From Guptibacillus spartinae (GTDB lineage: Bacteria > Bacillota > Bacilli > Bacillales > Guptibacillaceae): 64,000 nt of DNA. Where the stretch lies: the NCBI RefSeq assembly GCF_028610625.1, contig NZ_JAQQWU010000002.1:62001-126000 (forward strand), given 5' to 3'. The notes beneath the pieces were generated by a model. It worked only from the letters and a program-made list of their open reading frames with translations. It searched no databases and was not told where the DNA came from. Of the stretch, positions 19,850-29,888 are shown piece by piece (the first letter of the stretch is position 1; each line of letters opens with the position of its first letter). Both the position numbers and the translations under genes were made by a program.

Positions 19850-19939
19850 TCCTTCACTCTCCTCGCTCTTGCTCACACCTCCAACATGGCTGTATCTATA
19901 ATTTTGCCTTGAGTCGCCGTTATTATAACCTCTAAAAAT

Positions 19940-19970
19940 GAAAATGCTACCCTGAGTTGGATAGCATTTC
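19940..19970 (-). terminator. Terminator of recN
   Basis: A GAAATGCTA/TAGCATTTTC stem followed by T-rich sequence, directly after the recN stop codon. Confidence 0.7.
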
Positions 19971-19973
19971 AAA

Positions 19974-21671
19974 TCATGATTTAATTTGGTTTGCTTGATG
20001 CAACAATTCTTTCGCATGTTTCTTCGTAAGCTCTGTCATCTCAGCACCGGCGATCATTCTTCCAAGTTCTTCAATTTGTTCATCATCACTTAAATTTCCA
20101 ACACTTGTCTTTGTTCGACCTTCACCGGTTTCTTCTTTCGAAATATAAAGGTGATGATCTGCCATGGCGGCTACCTGTGGAAGGTGAGTAATAACAAGAA
20201 CTTGGGACCCGGAAGAAAGACGCTGAATCTTTTCCGCCATGGCTTGAGCCACTCTTCCACTCACTCCAGTATCTACTTCGTCAAATATAATAGAGGTAAC
20301 GCCCTGATGCTTTGAGAAAATGGACTTTAAGGCTAACATGATTCGAGATAACTCTCCGCCAGAAGCCGTTTTTGAAAGTTCTTTAAGCGGCTCACCAGGA
20401 TTTGTAGAGATCATAAAGTCAATATCATCTTGTCCAGATCGGTGAAAGAAATCTTTTTTGTTTTCATCACGCTCATTGAAATGAATCGCAAATTCTGTTT
20501 TTTCCATATAAAGATCTCGAAGCTCATGATGAATTGATGCGACAAGCTCACCAGCTATTTTTTTACGTAGGCCGGTCAAATTATCAGCCTCTACTGTTAG
20601 ATCGGCTTTTATGCCTTTCAAATCAGACTGTAGCTCATCTACACGGCCTTCCCTGTTTAATAACTCATCTACTTCATCTTCAATTGAAGCCGCGTACTCC
20701 AAGATTTCTTCTACAGATTCCCCGTATTTTCGCTTTAAAATTTGAATTTCGTTTAGTCGCTCTTCTACAAAATCTAGTCGTGCTGGATCAAATTCAAGTT
20801 GATCTCGATATGTATTTAATTTGCCTGCTGTCTCTTCAAGTAGATAGAATTGATTGGCGACCTCTTCATGATACCCCCTCAATTCCTCATCAAGGTCCAC
20901 TACTGACTCGAGCTGCGACATCGCTAGTCCAACCCAATCTAAGCCTTTATTATCTCCATGAAGGGAATCATAAACATCCTGAAGCGCAGAGAATAACTTT
21001 TCAAAGTTACCTAATCGCAATTTCTCTTCCATTAATTCCTCATCTTCGTTCGGAGAAAGTTCAGCTTTCGTGATTTCTTCAAGTTGGTATTGAATTAAAT
21101 CAAGTCTATGAGCCATTTGCTGCTCATTTTCAGTTAAATTCTTCATTTGTTGCTGGATTTTTTTGAACCTTTGATAAACTTCCCTATATTCCAAAAGAGC
21201 TGGCCCAATGGATCGGTCTCCAAATTGGTCGAGTAAAGTAAGGTGCTTATCTGATTGCATTAAATCCTGGTGTTCATGTTGTCCATGGATATCAATAAGC
21301 GTTTGACCAATTTCGCGCAAAATACCAAGTGTGACTAACTTTCCATTAACTCGGCAAATGCTCTTTCCAGTATGTGATATGTCACGGCGTAACACCACCA
21401 TGTCATCTGTAAACTCAATTCCTACATCTTCAAGCTTTTGCACTGTTGGATGGTTCGTATCAATATGAAATAACCCTTCAATTTCTGCTTTCTTCGTTCC
21501 ATAACGCACAAATTCAGCTGAACCTCTCCCACCAACTAAAAGCCCTATGGCATCAATAATAATGGATTTACCAGCGCCTGTTTCTCCAGTAAGAACGGTT
21601 AACCCACGCTCAAATGAAACGGTTATCGCTTCTATGATCGCAAAATTACGAATGGATAGTTCCGCTAACAT
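19974..21671 (-). CDS. recN: DNA repair protein RecN
   Basis: A 565-residue SMC-like ATPase: Walker A GETGAGKS near residue 29, a long coiled-coil middle (about 150-370), the ABC signature [13 protein letters not shown] and Walker [13 protein letters not shown], then a D/H-loop region [14 protein letters not shown]. It gathers DNA ends for double-strand break repair. Neighbours ahrC and spoIVB are conserved. Confidence 0.95.
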   Translation of the reverse strand: MLAELSIRNFAIIEAITVSFERGLTVLTGETGAGKSIIIDAIGLLVGGRGSAEFVRYGTKKAEIEGLFHIDTNHPTVQKLEDVGIEFTDDMVVLRRDISHTGKSICRVNGKLVTLGILREIGQTLIDIHGQHEHQDLMQSDKHLTLLDQFGDRSIGPALLEYREVYQRFKKIQQQMKNLTENEQQMAHRLDLIQYQLEEITKAELSPNEDEELMEEKLRLGNFEKLFSALQDVYDSLHGDNKGLDWVGLAMSQLESVVDLDEELRGYHEEVANQFYLLEETAGKLNTYRDQLEFDPARLDFVEERLNEIQILKRKYGESVEEILEYAASIEDEVDELLNREGRVDELQSDLKGIKADLTVEADNLTGLRKKIAGELVASIHHELRDLYMEKTEFAIHFNERDENKKDFFHRSGQDDIDFMISTNPGEPLKELSKTASGGELSRIMLALKSIFSKHQGVTSIIFDEVDTGVSGRVAQAMAEKIQRLSSGSQVLVITHLPQVAAMADHHLYISKEETGEGRTKTSVGNLSDDEQIEELGRMIAGAEMTELTKKHAKELLHQANQIKS

Positions 21672-21705
21672 ATTCTCCCACCTTCAAAGATCCTCATTCA
21701 TTATT

Positions 21706-22155
21706 CTACAGCATATCAATAAAACGTTGTGATAACATCGGCGCTGCTTCGGCACTCTTACAAATAATGAGAATGGTATCATCACCGCTGATATTCCCCA
21801 TAATCTCTTCCCAGTCGAGATTATCAATTAGCGCACCAATGGCATTCGCATTCCCAGGAAGCGTTTTCATTACAATAAGATGATCTGCATGATCAATACT
21901 AATAAACGCGTCTGTTAAGGTTCTTTTTAATTTTTGAAGCGGATTAAAGCGCTGATCTGCCGGCAGACTGTATTTATACCTGCCATCGATTGTTGGCACT
22001 TTAACAAGATGAAGCTCTTTAATATCTCTAGAAACTGTTGCTTGTGTTACATTAAAGCCTGCACTTTTCAGACAATAAACAAGCTCGTCCTGAGTTTCAA
22101 CATCTTGATTCGCAATCATTTCACGTATTTTGATATGGCGTTGCCCTTTATTCAT
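21706..22155 (-). CDS. ahrC: Arginine repressor/activator AhrC
   Basis: 149 residues of the ArgR family: an N-terminal winged helix ([21 protein letters not shown]) and a C-terminal oligomerisation/arginine-binding domain ([28 protein letters not shown]). With arginine as co-repressor the hexamer represses biosynthesis and activates catabolism by binding ARG boxes, one of which lies before artP. It is 34 bp upstream of recN. Confidence 0.95.
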   Translation of the reverse strand: MNKGQRHIKIREMIANQDVETQDELVYCLKSAGFNVTQATVSRDIKELHLVKVPTIDGRYKYSLPADQRFNPLQKLKRTLTDAFISIDHADHLIVMKTLPGNANAIGALIDNLDWEEIMGNISGDDTILIICKSAEAAPMLSQRFIDML

Positions 22156-22296
22156 TGTATAACCTCCGGCAAGTAAAATCTGACAGCCTTATTATATAGC
22201 CCTTTTCGTCTTTTGTATAGACCCTCATAAATATTCACTCGCAACTCCCGTTTGTTTCCAACTCAAAATGGCCAGTGTGAAGATGAACGAGAAAAA

Positions 22297-22316
22297 GGAC
22301 ACACTTCGTGCATCCT
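22297..22316 (-). terminator. Terminator of tlyA/dxs unit
   Basis: A short AGGA(t)GCAC/GTGT(g)TCCT hairpin directly after the tlyA stop codon, with five T downstream. Confidence 0.6.
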
Positions 22317-23123
22317 CTATAGTTTCTGATGTGCTTCTTCCACAACTTCTTCAGCAGAAGGAACATTGTCGACAATGTCTTCCTGTTGCCAACCAAGATA
22401 TAATAAGAATTCGATATTTCCTTCCCCTCCTGTTATAGGGGAATAGGATACACCGTTTACTTTATAGCCTTCTCCTTCAGCAAAATCCATCATTTCTTTC
22501 AGTACACGCTGGTGAATTTTTTTATCACGAACGATTCCCTTTTTGCCTATTTCTCCACGTCCAGCTTCAAACTGCGGTTTGACAAGCGCGATGACCTCTC
22601 CATTTTCTTTTAAAATTTTCTTTAAAACAGGTAGAATCAATTTTAAAGAAATGAACGAAACATCAATTGTTGCAAGGTCAGGAAGTCCTTGTTGAAAATC
22701 TTCTCTGACTGCATATCGAAAATTTGTTCTTTCTTTCACTACCACGCGATCGTCTACCCGCAATTTCCATGCGAGTTGATTATAACCGACATCAAGTGCA
22801 TAAACGAGAGAAGCACCGTTTTGAAGTGCACAGTCGGTAAACCCGCCCGTTGAAGAGCCTATATCTAAGACGATTTTGTTTTTCGGATCAAGAGAGAAAA
22901 CGTCAATCGCCTTCTCTAACTTTAAACCGCCACGTCCAACATAACGTAATGTGTCTCCCTTAATTTGAAGAAGGATATCTTCCGACACTTTCATTCCTGG
23001 CTTGTCCATTCTTTCCGTCTCTGAGAAGACAAGACCTGCCATGATTGCTCTCTTTGCTTTTTCTCTTGTATCAATCAAGCCTCGGTTTACAAGTAGTACA
23101 TCCAGTCTTTCTTTTTTTGCCAT
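22317..23123 (-). CDS. tlyA: TlyA family rRNA 2'-O-methyltransferase (YqxC)
   Basis: 268 residues: an N-terminal S4 RNA-binding domain (about 4-62) and an FtsJ-like SAM methyltransferase domain with motif I LDIGSSTGGFTDCAL and a conserved catalytic-type VKPQFEAGR region. Family members methylate 16S and/or 23S rRNA riboses; some are also reported to have haemolytic activity. It lies 6 bp after dxs, as in B. subtilis (yqxC). Confidence 0.9.
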   Translation of the reverse strand: MAKKERLDVLLVNRGLIDTREKAKRAIMAGLVFSETERMDKPGMKVSEDILLQIKGDTLRYVGRGGLKLEKAIDVFSLDPKNKIVLDIGSSTGGFTDCALQNGASLVYALDVGYNQLAWKLRVDDRVVVKERTNFRYAVREDFQQGLPDLATIDVSFISLKLILPVLKKILKENGEVIALVKPQFEAGRGEIGKKGIVRDKKIHQRVLKEMMDFAEGEGYKVNGVSYSPITGGEGNIEFLLYLGWQQEDIVDNVPSAEEVVEEAHQKL

Positions 23124-23129
23124 GCTCTT

Positions 23130-25022
23130 TTATGCCCTCTTTTGTTTAGCTGGAATCATTTTCTTCGCTTTCTCAGCAATATCATCTGCAGTTAACCCAA
23201 TTTCTTTTAATAACTCACCTACACTACCGTGTTCAATGTAAGCATCCGGAATTCCCATACGCTGAATTCTTCCATGCTGATAGCCACTATCATTAACATA
23301 TTCTAGAATAGCACTACCAAATCCACCTTGGAGTATAGCTTCTTCAACTGTAAGCATCGGTATTCCTTCTTGCATGAGATCTGCAATCATTTTCTCATCG
23401 AGAGGTTTTATAAATCGAGCATTAATAACACGTGCTGAAACACCCTCTTTTTCTAACTTCTCAGCTGCACTTAACAGATCTTGAAGGGTTGGACCAAATG
23501 ATAATAACGCAATATCTGTACCTTCACGAATGACTTCCCAGCTACCAATAGGAATTTCTCTTAGTTCTTGATCCATCTTTGTACCAATGCCGTTTCCTCT
23601 AGGATATCGTACAGCAATAGGTCCCTGGTTGTACTTCATTCCTGTATAAACCATATGTTGTAATTCGTTCTCATCTTTCGCCATCATGAGCACCATGTTT
23701 GGCAAGTGTCTGAGGAAAGAAATATCGAAAACGCCCTGGTGTGTTTCACCATCTGCTCCGACCAGACCAGAACGATCGATTGCGAGGAAAACATTCAAGT
23801 TTTGTCTACAAACATCGTGAACAAGCTGGTCATATGCTCTTTGAAGAAACGTAGAATAGATTGATAACACCGGTTTTAACTCTTGAGTTGCAAGCCCTGC
23901 TGCCATTGTAGTTGCATGCTGTTCAGCAATCCCAACATCAAATAGTCTTTCAGGGAATTGCTTTTCAAATGCTTCCCATTTTGATCCAACTGTCATCGCA
24001 GGAGTGATGACAGAGATTCGATTATCTTTCTCCGCAAGCTTTCGCACTGTTTCACTAACGACTTTACTATAACCAGGCGCTGCTACTTTCGGTTTAATTT
24101 GTTCCCCGGCTTCGATTTTATATGGACTCACCCCATGCCAGACGCCAATTTGATCGCTTTCTGCAGGTTGATAGCCTTTTCCTTTTTTCGTAAGAACGTG
24201 AATAAGAACAGGTCCCTTTGTCTTCTTAGCATATTTAATATTTTCCATAAGGGCTTCGATATCATGACCATCAACGGGTCCAAGATAAGTAAATCCAAGT
24301 TCCTCAAAGAAAATGCCGGAAACCAATAAATACTTCAAAGCATCTTTAACGCGCTCTGCTGTTGAAGCAAGTGCTCCTCCAAACGCAGGAATTTTCTTCA
24401 GTAAATACTCAAGCTCTTCCTTCGCTTTATGATATTTACCTGCTGTCCGAAGCTTTCCTAAGATGTTATGAAGTGCACCCACATTTGGAGCAATGGACAT
24501 TTCATTATCATTTAAAATGACAAGCATGTCCTTTTGCTCGTGGCCGATGTGATTAAGGGCTTCTAGTGCCATCCCGCCTGTAAGGGCCCCATCGCCAATA
24601 ATGGCCACAACGTTTTCGTCTGTTCCTTTCATATCACGGGCAGCAGCCATCCCCATTGCTGCTGATAATGAGGTAGAACTATGCCCTGTTTCCCAGACGT
24701 CATGCTCACTTTCATTTCGCTTCGGAAAGCCACATAGTCCTTTATATTTTCGGAGAGTGTCAAATCTTGAAGCACGTCCTGTGAGAATCTTGTGTACGTA
24801 CGCCTGGTGACCAACGTCCCAAATAAATTTATCTTTTGGACTATTATATATTTTATGAAGCACAATTGTCAGTTCAACTACGCCAAGATTCGGCCCCAGA
24901 TGTCCACCTGTTTCGGAAAGTTTGTTAATTAAGAAACTTCTAATTTCTTCAGCAAGCTCGGTCATGTCGTTCATATCATAATTCTTTAGAAACTTAGGAT
25001 TTTCAATCTTTTCTAAATCCAT
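23130..25022 (-). CDS. dxs: 1-deoxy-D-xylulose-5-phosphate synthase
   Basis: A 630-residue thiamine-diphosphate enzyme condensing pyruvate and glyceraldehyde 3-phosphate, the first step of the MEP isoprenoid pathway. Visible are the ThDP motif from [15 protein letters not shown] to NDNEMSI (about residues 143-175), the H-V-W-D-V-G-H entry and the pyrimidine-domain [15 protein letters not shown]. In this genome ispA, OLE RNA, oapA and dxs lie in one direction; in B. subtilis no OLE/oapA interrupts them. Confidence 0.96.
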   Translation of the reverse strand: MDLEKIENPKFLKNYDMNDMTELAEEIRSFLINKLSETGGHLGPNLGVVELTIVLHKIYNSPKDKFIWDVGHQAYVHKILTGRASRFDTLRKYKGLCGFPKRNESEHDVWETGHSSTSLSAAMGMAAARDMKGTDENVVAIIGDGALTGGMALEALNHIGHEQKDMLVILNDNEMSIAPNVGALHNILGKLRTAGKYHKAKEELEYLLKKIPAFGGALASTAERVKDALKYLLVSGIFFEELGFTYLGPVDGHDIEALMENIKYAKKTKGPVLIHVLTKKGKGYQPAESDQIGVWHGVSPYKIEAGEQIKPKVAAPGYSKVVSETVRKLAEKDNRISVITPAMTVGSKWEAFEKQFPERLFDVGIAEQHATTMAAGLATQELKPVLSIYSTFLQRAYDQLVHDVCRQNLNVFLAIDRSGLVGADGETHQGVFDISFLRHLPNMVLMMAKDENELQHMVYTGMKYNQGPIAVRYPRGNGIGTKMDQELREIPIGSWEVIREGTDIALLSFGPTLQDLLSAAEKLEKEGVSARVINARFIKPLDEKMIADLMQEGIPMLTVEEAILQGGFGSAILEYVNDSGYQHGRIQRMGIPDAYIEHGSVGELLKEIGLTADDIAEKAKKMIPAKQKRA

Positions 25023-25040
25023 GGGAATGTCCTCCCCTTC

Positions 25041-25649
25041 TTATTTCGATTTACGGTTTCCCTTTTTCTTTTTGGATTGATTGTCTACCATCTTAATCTT
25101 AAACGTTTTTTCTACAAAGTATAAAAATCGTCCTACTTGAAAGATAATGCCTGTAGAAAAGTGGATGGCAAACGTTTTTCCGAGCGCTTTTCCTCCAACC
25201 GTTAACGCAGCGATAACGCTTGTAAATACGACTGATATTATATATTGAAACAAAGATCCGTCGCTATGTCCAAGTTGAAGTGTTAATTGGACGACAACGG
25301 TTGCAGAGGCTGTACCGCTTATAATACCCGAAATGTCTCCAATTACATCATTACAGAAGCTTGCAACGCGGTCTGCGTTGCGTGTCACAAAGATCGCATG
25401 TTTCGCACCGGTAAGGCGTTCAGCAGCCATCGCATGGAATGGCACTTCATTGGCAGCAGTAGAAGCTACCCCAATTGTATCAAAGAATATCCCAATTAAA
25501 ACGATCAATAGAACCACGATCATCCCGATTGCCCAGGAAACTCCACTCAATACCGCTGTTGATATAATTGAAAAAATAGCCGCTAACACAAGTGTGATAA
25601 CGGCAATAGCTAAACTCCAGTTTATGGATTTTGATACGGAAGCTTTCAT
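25041..25649 (-). CDS. oapA: OLE-associated membrane protein OapA (DUF21/CNNM-like)
   Basis: A 202-residue integral membrane protein with about four hydrophobic segments (about 12-33, 38-60, 105-125, 135-160) and a strongly basic C-terminus (KKKKGNRKSK). The central stretch GVASTAANEVPFHAMAAERLTGAK resembles the DUF21/CNNM magnesium-transporter domain, but no CBS domains follow. Its place directly downstream of the OLE RNA and upstream of dxs is that of OapA, the protein that binds OLE RNA and holds it at the membrane. Basic tail and C-terminal arginines fit RNA contact. AAGGAG lies 6 nt before the ATG. Confidence 0.85.
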   Translation of the reverse strand: MKASVSKSINWSLAIAVITLVLAAIFSIISTAVLSGVSWAIGMIVVLLIVLIGIFFDTIGVASTAANEVPFHAMAAERLTGAKHAIFVTRNADRVASFCNDVIGDISGIISGTASATVVVQLTLQLGHSDGSLFQYIISVVFTSVIAALTVGGKALGKTFAIHFSTGIIFQVGRFLYFVEKTFKIKMVDNQSKKKKGNRKSK

Positions 25650-25769
25650 ATCTACTCCTTGTCCATTATATAATCACATAAAAATAAGTATCCAACTAAC
25701 AGGTCATCAAGGAGTCAGTACGTTTCCCCCTGTTCCCTGTTAATTGAATACCCCTGTTGTATTATGTAT

Positions 25770-26375
25770 CGCAGAGTGGTCACTTAAAGAGTAAAGACTG
25801 CGGCTTAGGTCCAGTAGGTTTTCCCAGATCGATACCTGAACGTCGCCGTTCAGGCGGTTTCCCTTTACATCAATCTTAGCGTAGTCACCATGCGCTAGAC
25901 TGGATTACCACTTAGTCCGCACTATAATCCCCTTTAAGTGTCACTCGGAACAGTCTAGGAGTTTTCCTCAACAGTTCCACACATTTCCTAGCCTCTTTTG
26001 CAGAGCAGATTTCATATGGGTGGTAGGAAAAAAGCGGCCGGCCGAGCTGCAAATTTCCAATAATCCATAATCCCCTCTAGCTCCACTCAAGGCAGGCTAC
26101 GCTGTTCAACTGCGTTCCCATGCAGCTGCAACAGGTTCATACCCCAATTCATAGCAGGCAGCGTTAACCGCTCTGCTACAAGAATGGGCCTCCGCGGAAG
26201 CAGGGTCAACGCCCACATGCCTTTGTGGATCGCCCTGCGACCTTAACTCCCAGCATCGACCCAAGTCTGGGCGACTCAAGCCAACACCAGGAACTTCATC
26301 GATGTGCCCTATGGCGGATTTTTAGGCCCGCCTTCAGAAATGGCGAACTGACTAGAATACTGCACCACTCAGTCT
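25770..26375 (-). ncRNA. ole: OLE RNA (ornate, large, extremophilic)
   Basis: A gene-free stretch of about 605 nt, richer in G and C than its surroundings, between ispA and oapA. A closing helix joins its ends: GAGTGG at 26365-26370 pairs with CCACTC at 25774-25779. Internal helices include GGCGG/CCGCC (26313-26332), CCCA/TGGG (26260-26271), GAGCT/AGCTC (26044-26083), CTAGACT/AGTCTAG (25895-25958), GGATTA/TAATCC (25902-25930) and a 7-bp hairpin at 25835-25854. Known OLE RNAs are about 600 nt, lie in the nusB-xse-ispA-OLE-oapA-dxs context and localise to the membrane with OapA; they matter for growth under cold, alcohol and magnesium stress. All those context features are present. The exact 3' end is uncertain. 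Confidence 0.92.
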
Positions 26376-26381
26376 TAATTT

Positions 26382-26410
26382 ATTATACCACACATTCATT
26401 TTATGCTCAA
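26382..26410 (-). promoter_or_regulatory. Sigma-A promoter of OLE RNA
   Basis: TTGAGC (26405-26410) and TATAAT (26382-26387) are spaced by 17 nt; the predicted start at about 26375 is just before the closing helix. The promoter begins inside the short gap after the ispA stop, so OLE can be made independently of ispA readthrough. Confidence 0.8.
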
Positions 26411-26417
26411 TTATGTG

Positions 26418-27299
26418 TTAGTGATCACGTTCTACGATGAATTTCGCAATGGATTGTAAGGTGCTTATTTCTATGTTAGCCGCAGCAAGATGAGCTAAAC
26501 CTTCTTTTGTATGGTAGTTAAGTTTTTCTTTTGCTCCCTTTAGAGTGAGAAGCTTCGGATAAGTACTTTTTTCGTTATTTTCATCACTACCAGGAACTTT
26601 TCCAATCTTACCTTCTTCTCCTTCAACATCTAGAATATCGTCGCTAATTTGGAAGGACAGGCCAATATGTTCACCAAAAGCACGCAGATGTTCTCGTTGC
26701 TGATCTGTAGCATGACCTATGATTGCACCAGCCATGATAGAGAAAACAAGTAGCTTGCCTGTTTTATGATGATGAATATACTCAAGTTGTTCGAGTGTTA
26801 ATTCTTGTTTTTCACCTTCTAAATCCGCCATTTGTCCACCAACCATACCAGAAGGACCTGCAGCATGTGATAACAGTTTAATCAGATCAACTTTTTGTTC
26901 ACTTGCTAAATTGGAATCTGCAATAAGTTCGAAACTCTGTGTTAATAGCGCATCTCCAGCAAGAATGGCCGTAGCTTCCCCATATACGATATGGTTTGTC
27001 GGTTTTCCTCGACGTAAATCATCATTGTCCATTGCAGGCAAATCATCATGAATGAGTGAGTACGTATGAATCATTTCAACTGCACACGCCACTGGAATGG
27101 CTTCCTTAGTCGATCGACCAAAGGCTTCTACCGTAGCGAGCAATAATATTGGACGGATTCGTTTTCCACCTGCATGAATGGAATACAACATTGCTTCCTT
27201 TAATGATTCTGGCATTTCAAGACGTTCAATGTAGGCGGGAAGTTCTTCGTCTAACAATTGCTTGCATTCATTCATATAGGAACTGAGATCTGAAGTCAC
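26418..27299 (-). CDS. ispA: Farnesyl diphosphate synthase (geranyltranstransferase)
   Basis: A 293-residue polyprenyl synthase with both aspartate-rich motifs: [14 protein letters not shown] (about 85-98) and SDDILD (about 222). It makes farnesyl diphosphate from IPP and DMAPP. GTG 27299 overlaps the xseB stop by 4 nt. It is the last protein gene before the OLE RNA. Confidence 0.95.
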   Translation of the reverse strand: MTSDLSSYMNECKQLLDEELPAYIERLEMPESLKEAMLYSIHAGGKRIRPILLLATVEAFGRSTKEAIPVACAVEMIHTYSLIHDDLPAMDNDDLRRGKPTNHIVYGEATAILAGDALLTQSFELIADSNLASEQKVDLIKLLSHAAGPSGMVGGQMADLEGEKQELTLEQLEYIHHHKTGKLLVFSIMAGAIIGHATDQQREHLRAFGEHIGLSFQISDDILDVEGEEGKIGKVPGSDENNEKSTYPKLLTLKGAKEKLNYHTKEGLAHLAAANIEISTLQSIAKFIVERDH

Positions 27300-27532
27300 G
27301 CTTCATCCTCCTGGACAGAAAAACGCTTAATTTCACCGTTTTCTTCAACAATTTGATCCATTTTCCCTTCAACGGATTGCAGTTTCTCATGACATACGTT
27401 TGATAAATTCATTCCTTCTTGAAAAAGAGAAATGGCCTTTTCAAGAGGGACATTTCCTTCTTCCAAAGCCCCAACAATTTGTTCTAATTTTTCCATCGCT
27501 TCTTCAAAAGTTACGTTCTCATTTTTTTCCAT
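27296..27532 (-). CDS. xseB: Exodeoxyribonuclease VII small subunit
   Basis: 78 residues of the XseB family: [27 protein letters not shown] followed by the F-x-E-G motif, all helical. It partners XseA to degrade single-stranded DNA. I prefer ATG 27532 (GAGGAG about 9 nt upstream) over GTG 27541. Overlaps xseA and ispA. Confidence 0.94.
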   Translation of the reverse strand: MEKNENVTFEEAMEKLEQIVGALEEGNVPLEKAISLFQEGMNLSNVCHEKLQSVEGKMDQIVEENGEIKRFSVQEDEA

Positions 27533-28877
27533 TCGAATCACTCTCCTCTAATCCCCATACATGGCAATCAATTTTCCCATCTGACATTTCAAGTTTTAGC
27601 ACATCTCCAGGTTGAACCTGATGAACAGATTTAACGAGTTCTTCTTCTTTATATGCAAGGCTATATCCACGTTCCATTACTTTTAATGGACTTAAAGCAT
27701 TCAATTTTCCCGCAGCAAGTGAAAAATCACGTTGTTTTCCATTTAAAACACGTTGCATCTCCTTAGTTAAAGAGTGTTTAAGCTCTCCAAGCTCTTGACT
27801 CGCCTCTTTAAGAAGTTTTTGTGGATGCTGTTTCATTAACTGCTTATGATTACGACCAACTCGCTCAGAAGTATAAGAAAGCAACCGCTTCATGTTTCGC
27901 TGCAATCGTTCTACTTGTAAATCGAGCTCCTGCTCCTTCTGTTTCAATAGTTGATCAGGATAGCGAAATGCATATGATCTTTGAAGATTTGACAATCGAT
28001 CGCGATCGGTAGCTAACTTCTCTTGCATGACTCTCATGAGTCTATGTACTCTTTGGTCAACCCGCTCTTTCAATTCCACTACGCTAGGTACCGCTAACTC
28101 TGCTGCACCAGTTGGTGTAGGTGCCCTTAAATCTGATACAAAATCCGCAATTGTAAAGTCCGTTTCATGACCAACGGCTGAAATAATCGGCACTTTAGAA
28201 TTCGCTATACTTCTAGCAACTTCCTCTTCGTTAAATGCCCATAATTCTTCTATTGATCCGCCGCCACGTCCAACAATCAACACATCGATCATTTTCATCG
28301 CATTTGCCATTTCAATGGCTTGAACAATTGATCCTTTGGCTCGATTCCCCTGAACTAGCACAGGAAACACCGTTATCCTTGCAGCGGGATAACGTCTTTT
28401 AATGGTGGTGAAAATATCTCGAATAGCGGCTCCAGTTGGGGAAGTAATAACACCAATTTCAGTAGGAAAGCGCGGAATTTGCTGTTTGAGGGTTTCTGAA
28501 AACAATCCTTCAAATTCGAGTTTTCGTTTCAATTCTTCATAAGCTAAATACAGATTTCCAATTCCATCAGGCTGCATTTCTTTCGCGTACAACTGATATT
28601 GACCGTACGGTTCAAATACAGAAACTTCACCTCGAATAAGGACTTTCATGCCATTTTCCGGCTTGAATTTCATTTGACGGTTATTCCCTGCAAACATCAC
28701 TGCCTGAACCCGAGATTTATCATCTTTCACAGTAAAATAAAGATGCCCTCGATTGTGAAGCTTCACGTTCGACAATTCACCACGCAACCAGACATCTTGC
28801 AGTGCTGGCTCATTATCGATCATCCGCTTCACATGTCTCGTAAGAGCTGTAACCGATATATAACGATCCGCTTTCAT
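27519..28877 (-). CDS. xseA: Exodeoxyribonuclease VII large subunit
   Basis: 452 residues: an N-terminal OB-fold (about 5-100), the catalytic domain with [14 protein letters not shown] and [15 protein letters not shown] and [21 protein letters not shown], then a long coiled-coil C-terminus that assembles XseB. A bidirectional single-strand nuclease used in repair. It lies between nusB and xseB. Confidence 0.95.
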   Translation of the reverse strand: MKADRYISVTALTRHVKRMIDNEPALQDVWLRGELSNVKLHNRGHLYFTVKDDKSRVQAVMFAGNNRQMKFKPENGMKVLIRGEVSVFEPYGQYQLYAKEMQPDGIGNLYLAYEELKRKLEFEGLFSETLKQQIPRFPTEIGVITSPTGAAIRDIFTTIKRRYPAARITVFPVLVQGNRAKGSIVQAIEMANAMKMIDVLIVGRGGGSIEELWAFNEEEVARSIANSKVPIISAVGHETDFTIADFVSDLRAPTPTGAAELAVPSVVELKERVDQRVHRLMRVMQEKLATDRDRLSNLQRSYAFRYPDQLLKQKEQELDLQVERLQRNMKRLLSYTSERVGRNHKQLMKQHPQKLLKEASQELGELKHSLTKEMQRVLNGKQRDFSLAAGKLNALSPLKVMERGYSLAYKEEELVKSVHQVQPGDVLKLEMSDGKIDCHVWGLEESDSNGKK

Positions 28878-28898
28878 ACCGATCCCCTCCTAATGGTA

Positions 28899-29285
28899 TT
28901 AACTTTTTTGCATGATTTTAGAGAGGACTCCATTCACAAAACGTCCCGATTCTTCTCCACCGAACAATTTTGCTAGTTCAACCGCCTCATTCAAACTAAC
29001 ATTTACTGGTATATCATCTCTCATAACCATTTCATAGGTAGCCATTCGAAGAACTGAACGGTCTACATTACCAATTCGACTAAAGGTCCAATTAACAAGG
29101 TTCTCTTTAATGACCGCATCAATCTTTTCAAGATTCTCAAGCGTTCCGAAGACAAGCTCAGATAGAAACTCGTCACCTTCTCCCTCATTTAAAACGTGTT
29201 GCAGGGCTTCACGTGGATCGGTGTCTGTCACATCTATTTGAAACAATACCTGGATGGCTTTTTCTCTTGCATGTCTTCTTTTCAT
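28899..29285 (-). CDS. nusB: Transcription antitermination factor NusB
   Basis: A 128-residue all-helical RNA-binding protein: RRHAREKAIQVLFQID at the start and PVNVSLNEAVELAKLFGGEESGRFVNGVL near the end are family hallmarks. It binds boxA of rRNA leaders with NusE/S10. It lies between asp23 and xseA. Confidence 0.94.
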   Translation of the reverse strand: MKRRHAREKAIQVLFQIDVTDTDPREALQHVLNEGEGDEFLSELVFGTLENLEKIDAVIKENLVNWTFSRIGNVDRSVLRMATYEMVMRDDIPVNVSLNEAVELAKLFGGEESGRFVNGVLSKIMQKS

Positions 29286-29458
29286 TGCTATACTCCCTTT
29301 ACGCTTATATTGCTATACCCATAAATAATAGCATATTGTAGAGGACAAATACAGGTTTTGCAATGTCCAATTGTTTTCATCTAGTTGGCAACTAGCGTGG
29401 AGCGTGCACGTATAAGTGAAATAAGTTGGTATTACTTCCAAAAAAGAAGCAAAAAAAA

Positions 29459-29483
29459 AGCAGTGGGGATGTGCCCCGCTGCT
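29459..29483 (-). terminator. Terminator between asp23 and nusB
   Basis: An AGCAG(c)GGGG/CCCC(a)CTGCT stem with a 5-nt loop followed by nine T. It ends acc-asp23 transcription, so nusB onward needs readthrough or a promoter in the 170 nt that follow. Confidence 0.9.
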
Positions 29484-29878
29484 TATTCTTCGTTTTCCAC
29501 TTCTTTTTTATCAAATGTAATTCCAACGACGCTCACATTCACCGCGCTGATTTCTAGTGCCGTCATGGTAAGAAGCGCCTGGCGAATATTTTCCTGCACC
29601 TTCTCACACACTTCTGGAATAGATAAACCATAGCTCACCACAACGTAAGCATCAAGGATGATTCCATCCTCATCAAGCTCTACCTTAACACCTTTTCGAT
29701 GATCCTTTCGCCCAAAGCGTTCAACAACACCTGAAGCAAAATTCCCTCTCATTTCTGCTACGCCGTCAACTTCTGAAGCTGCAATGCTCCCGATTACTTC
29801 AATAACTTCTGGTGATATTTCGACTTTTCCAAGCCCAGTATCGTGCTCTTCCATTTCAAATGATTGAAGTTCATTCAT
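29483..29878 (-). CDS. yqhY: Asp23/Gls24 family protein YqhY
   Basis: 131 residues of the DUF322 (Asp23) family: GKVEISPEVIEVIGSIAASEVDGVAEM and the DAYVVVSYGLSIPEVCEKVQENIR block. It sits next to accC as in B. subtilis, where loss of yqhY perturbs acetyl-CoA carboxylase activity. ATG 29878 is chosen because GAGGTG lies about 7 nt upstream. Confidence 0.9.
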   Translation of the reverse strand: MNELQSFEMEEHDTGLGKVEISPEVIEVIGSIAASEVDGVAEMRGNFASGVVERFGRKDHRKGVKVELDEDGIILDAYVVVSYGLSIPEVCEKVQENIRQALLTMTALEISAVNVSVVGITFDKKEVENEE

Positions 29879-29888
29879 TTTGAACACC

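Noticed and set aside
19850-20017. N-terminal extension of spoIVB to an upstream start
   Set aside because: The extra residues run through the recN terminator, have no family counterpart and would bury the signal/membrane helix.
20534-21073. 179-codon plus-strand ORF inside recN
   Set aside because: Exactly antisense to the recN coiled coil, His/Leu/Gln-rich low-quality sequence, no ribosome-binding site; a shadow of recN.
25333-25743. 136-codon plus-strand ORF opposite oapA
   Set aside because: Antisense to the oapA membrane segments, Ile/Thr-rich, and without a ribosome-binding site.
26034-26046. GGCCGGCC palindrome that looks like a cloning site
   Set aside because: It lies within the OLE RNA stretch, pairs as part of a helix, and no vector sequence surrounds it.
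26225-26440. Plus-strand 71-codon ORF antisense to the OLE region
   Set aside because: It lies across OLE helices and the OLE promoter, has no ribosome-binding site, and has no recognisable protein features.
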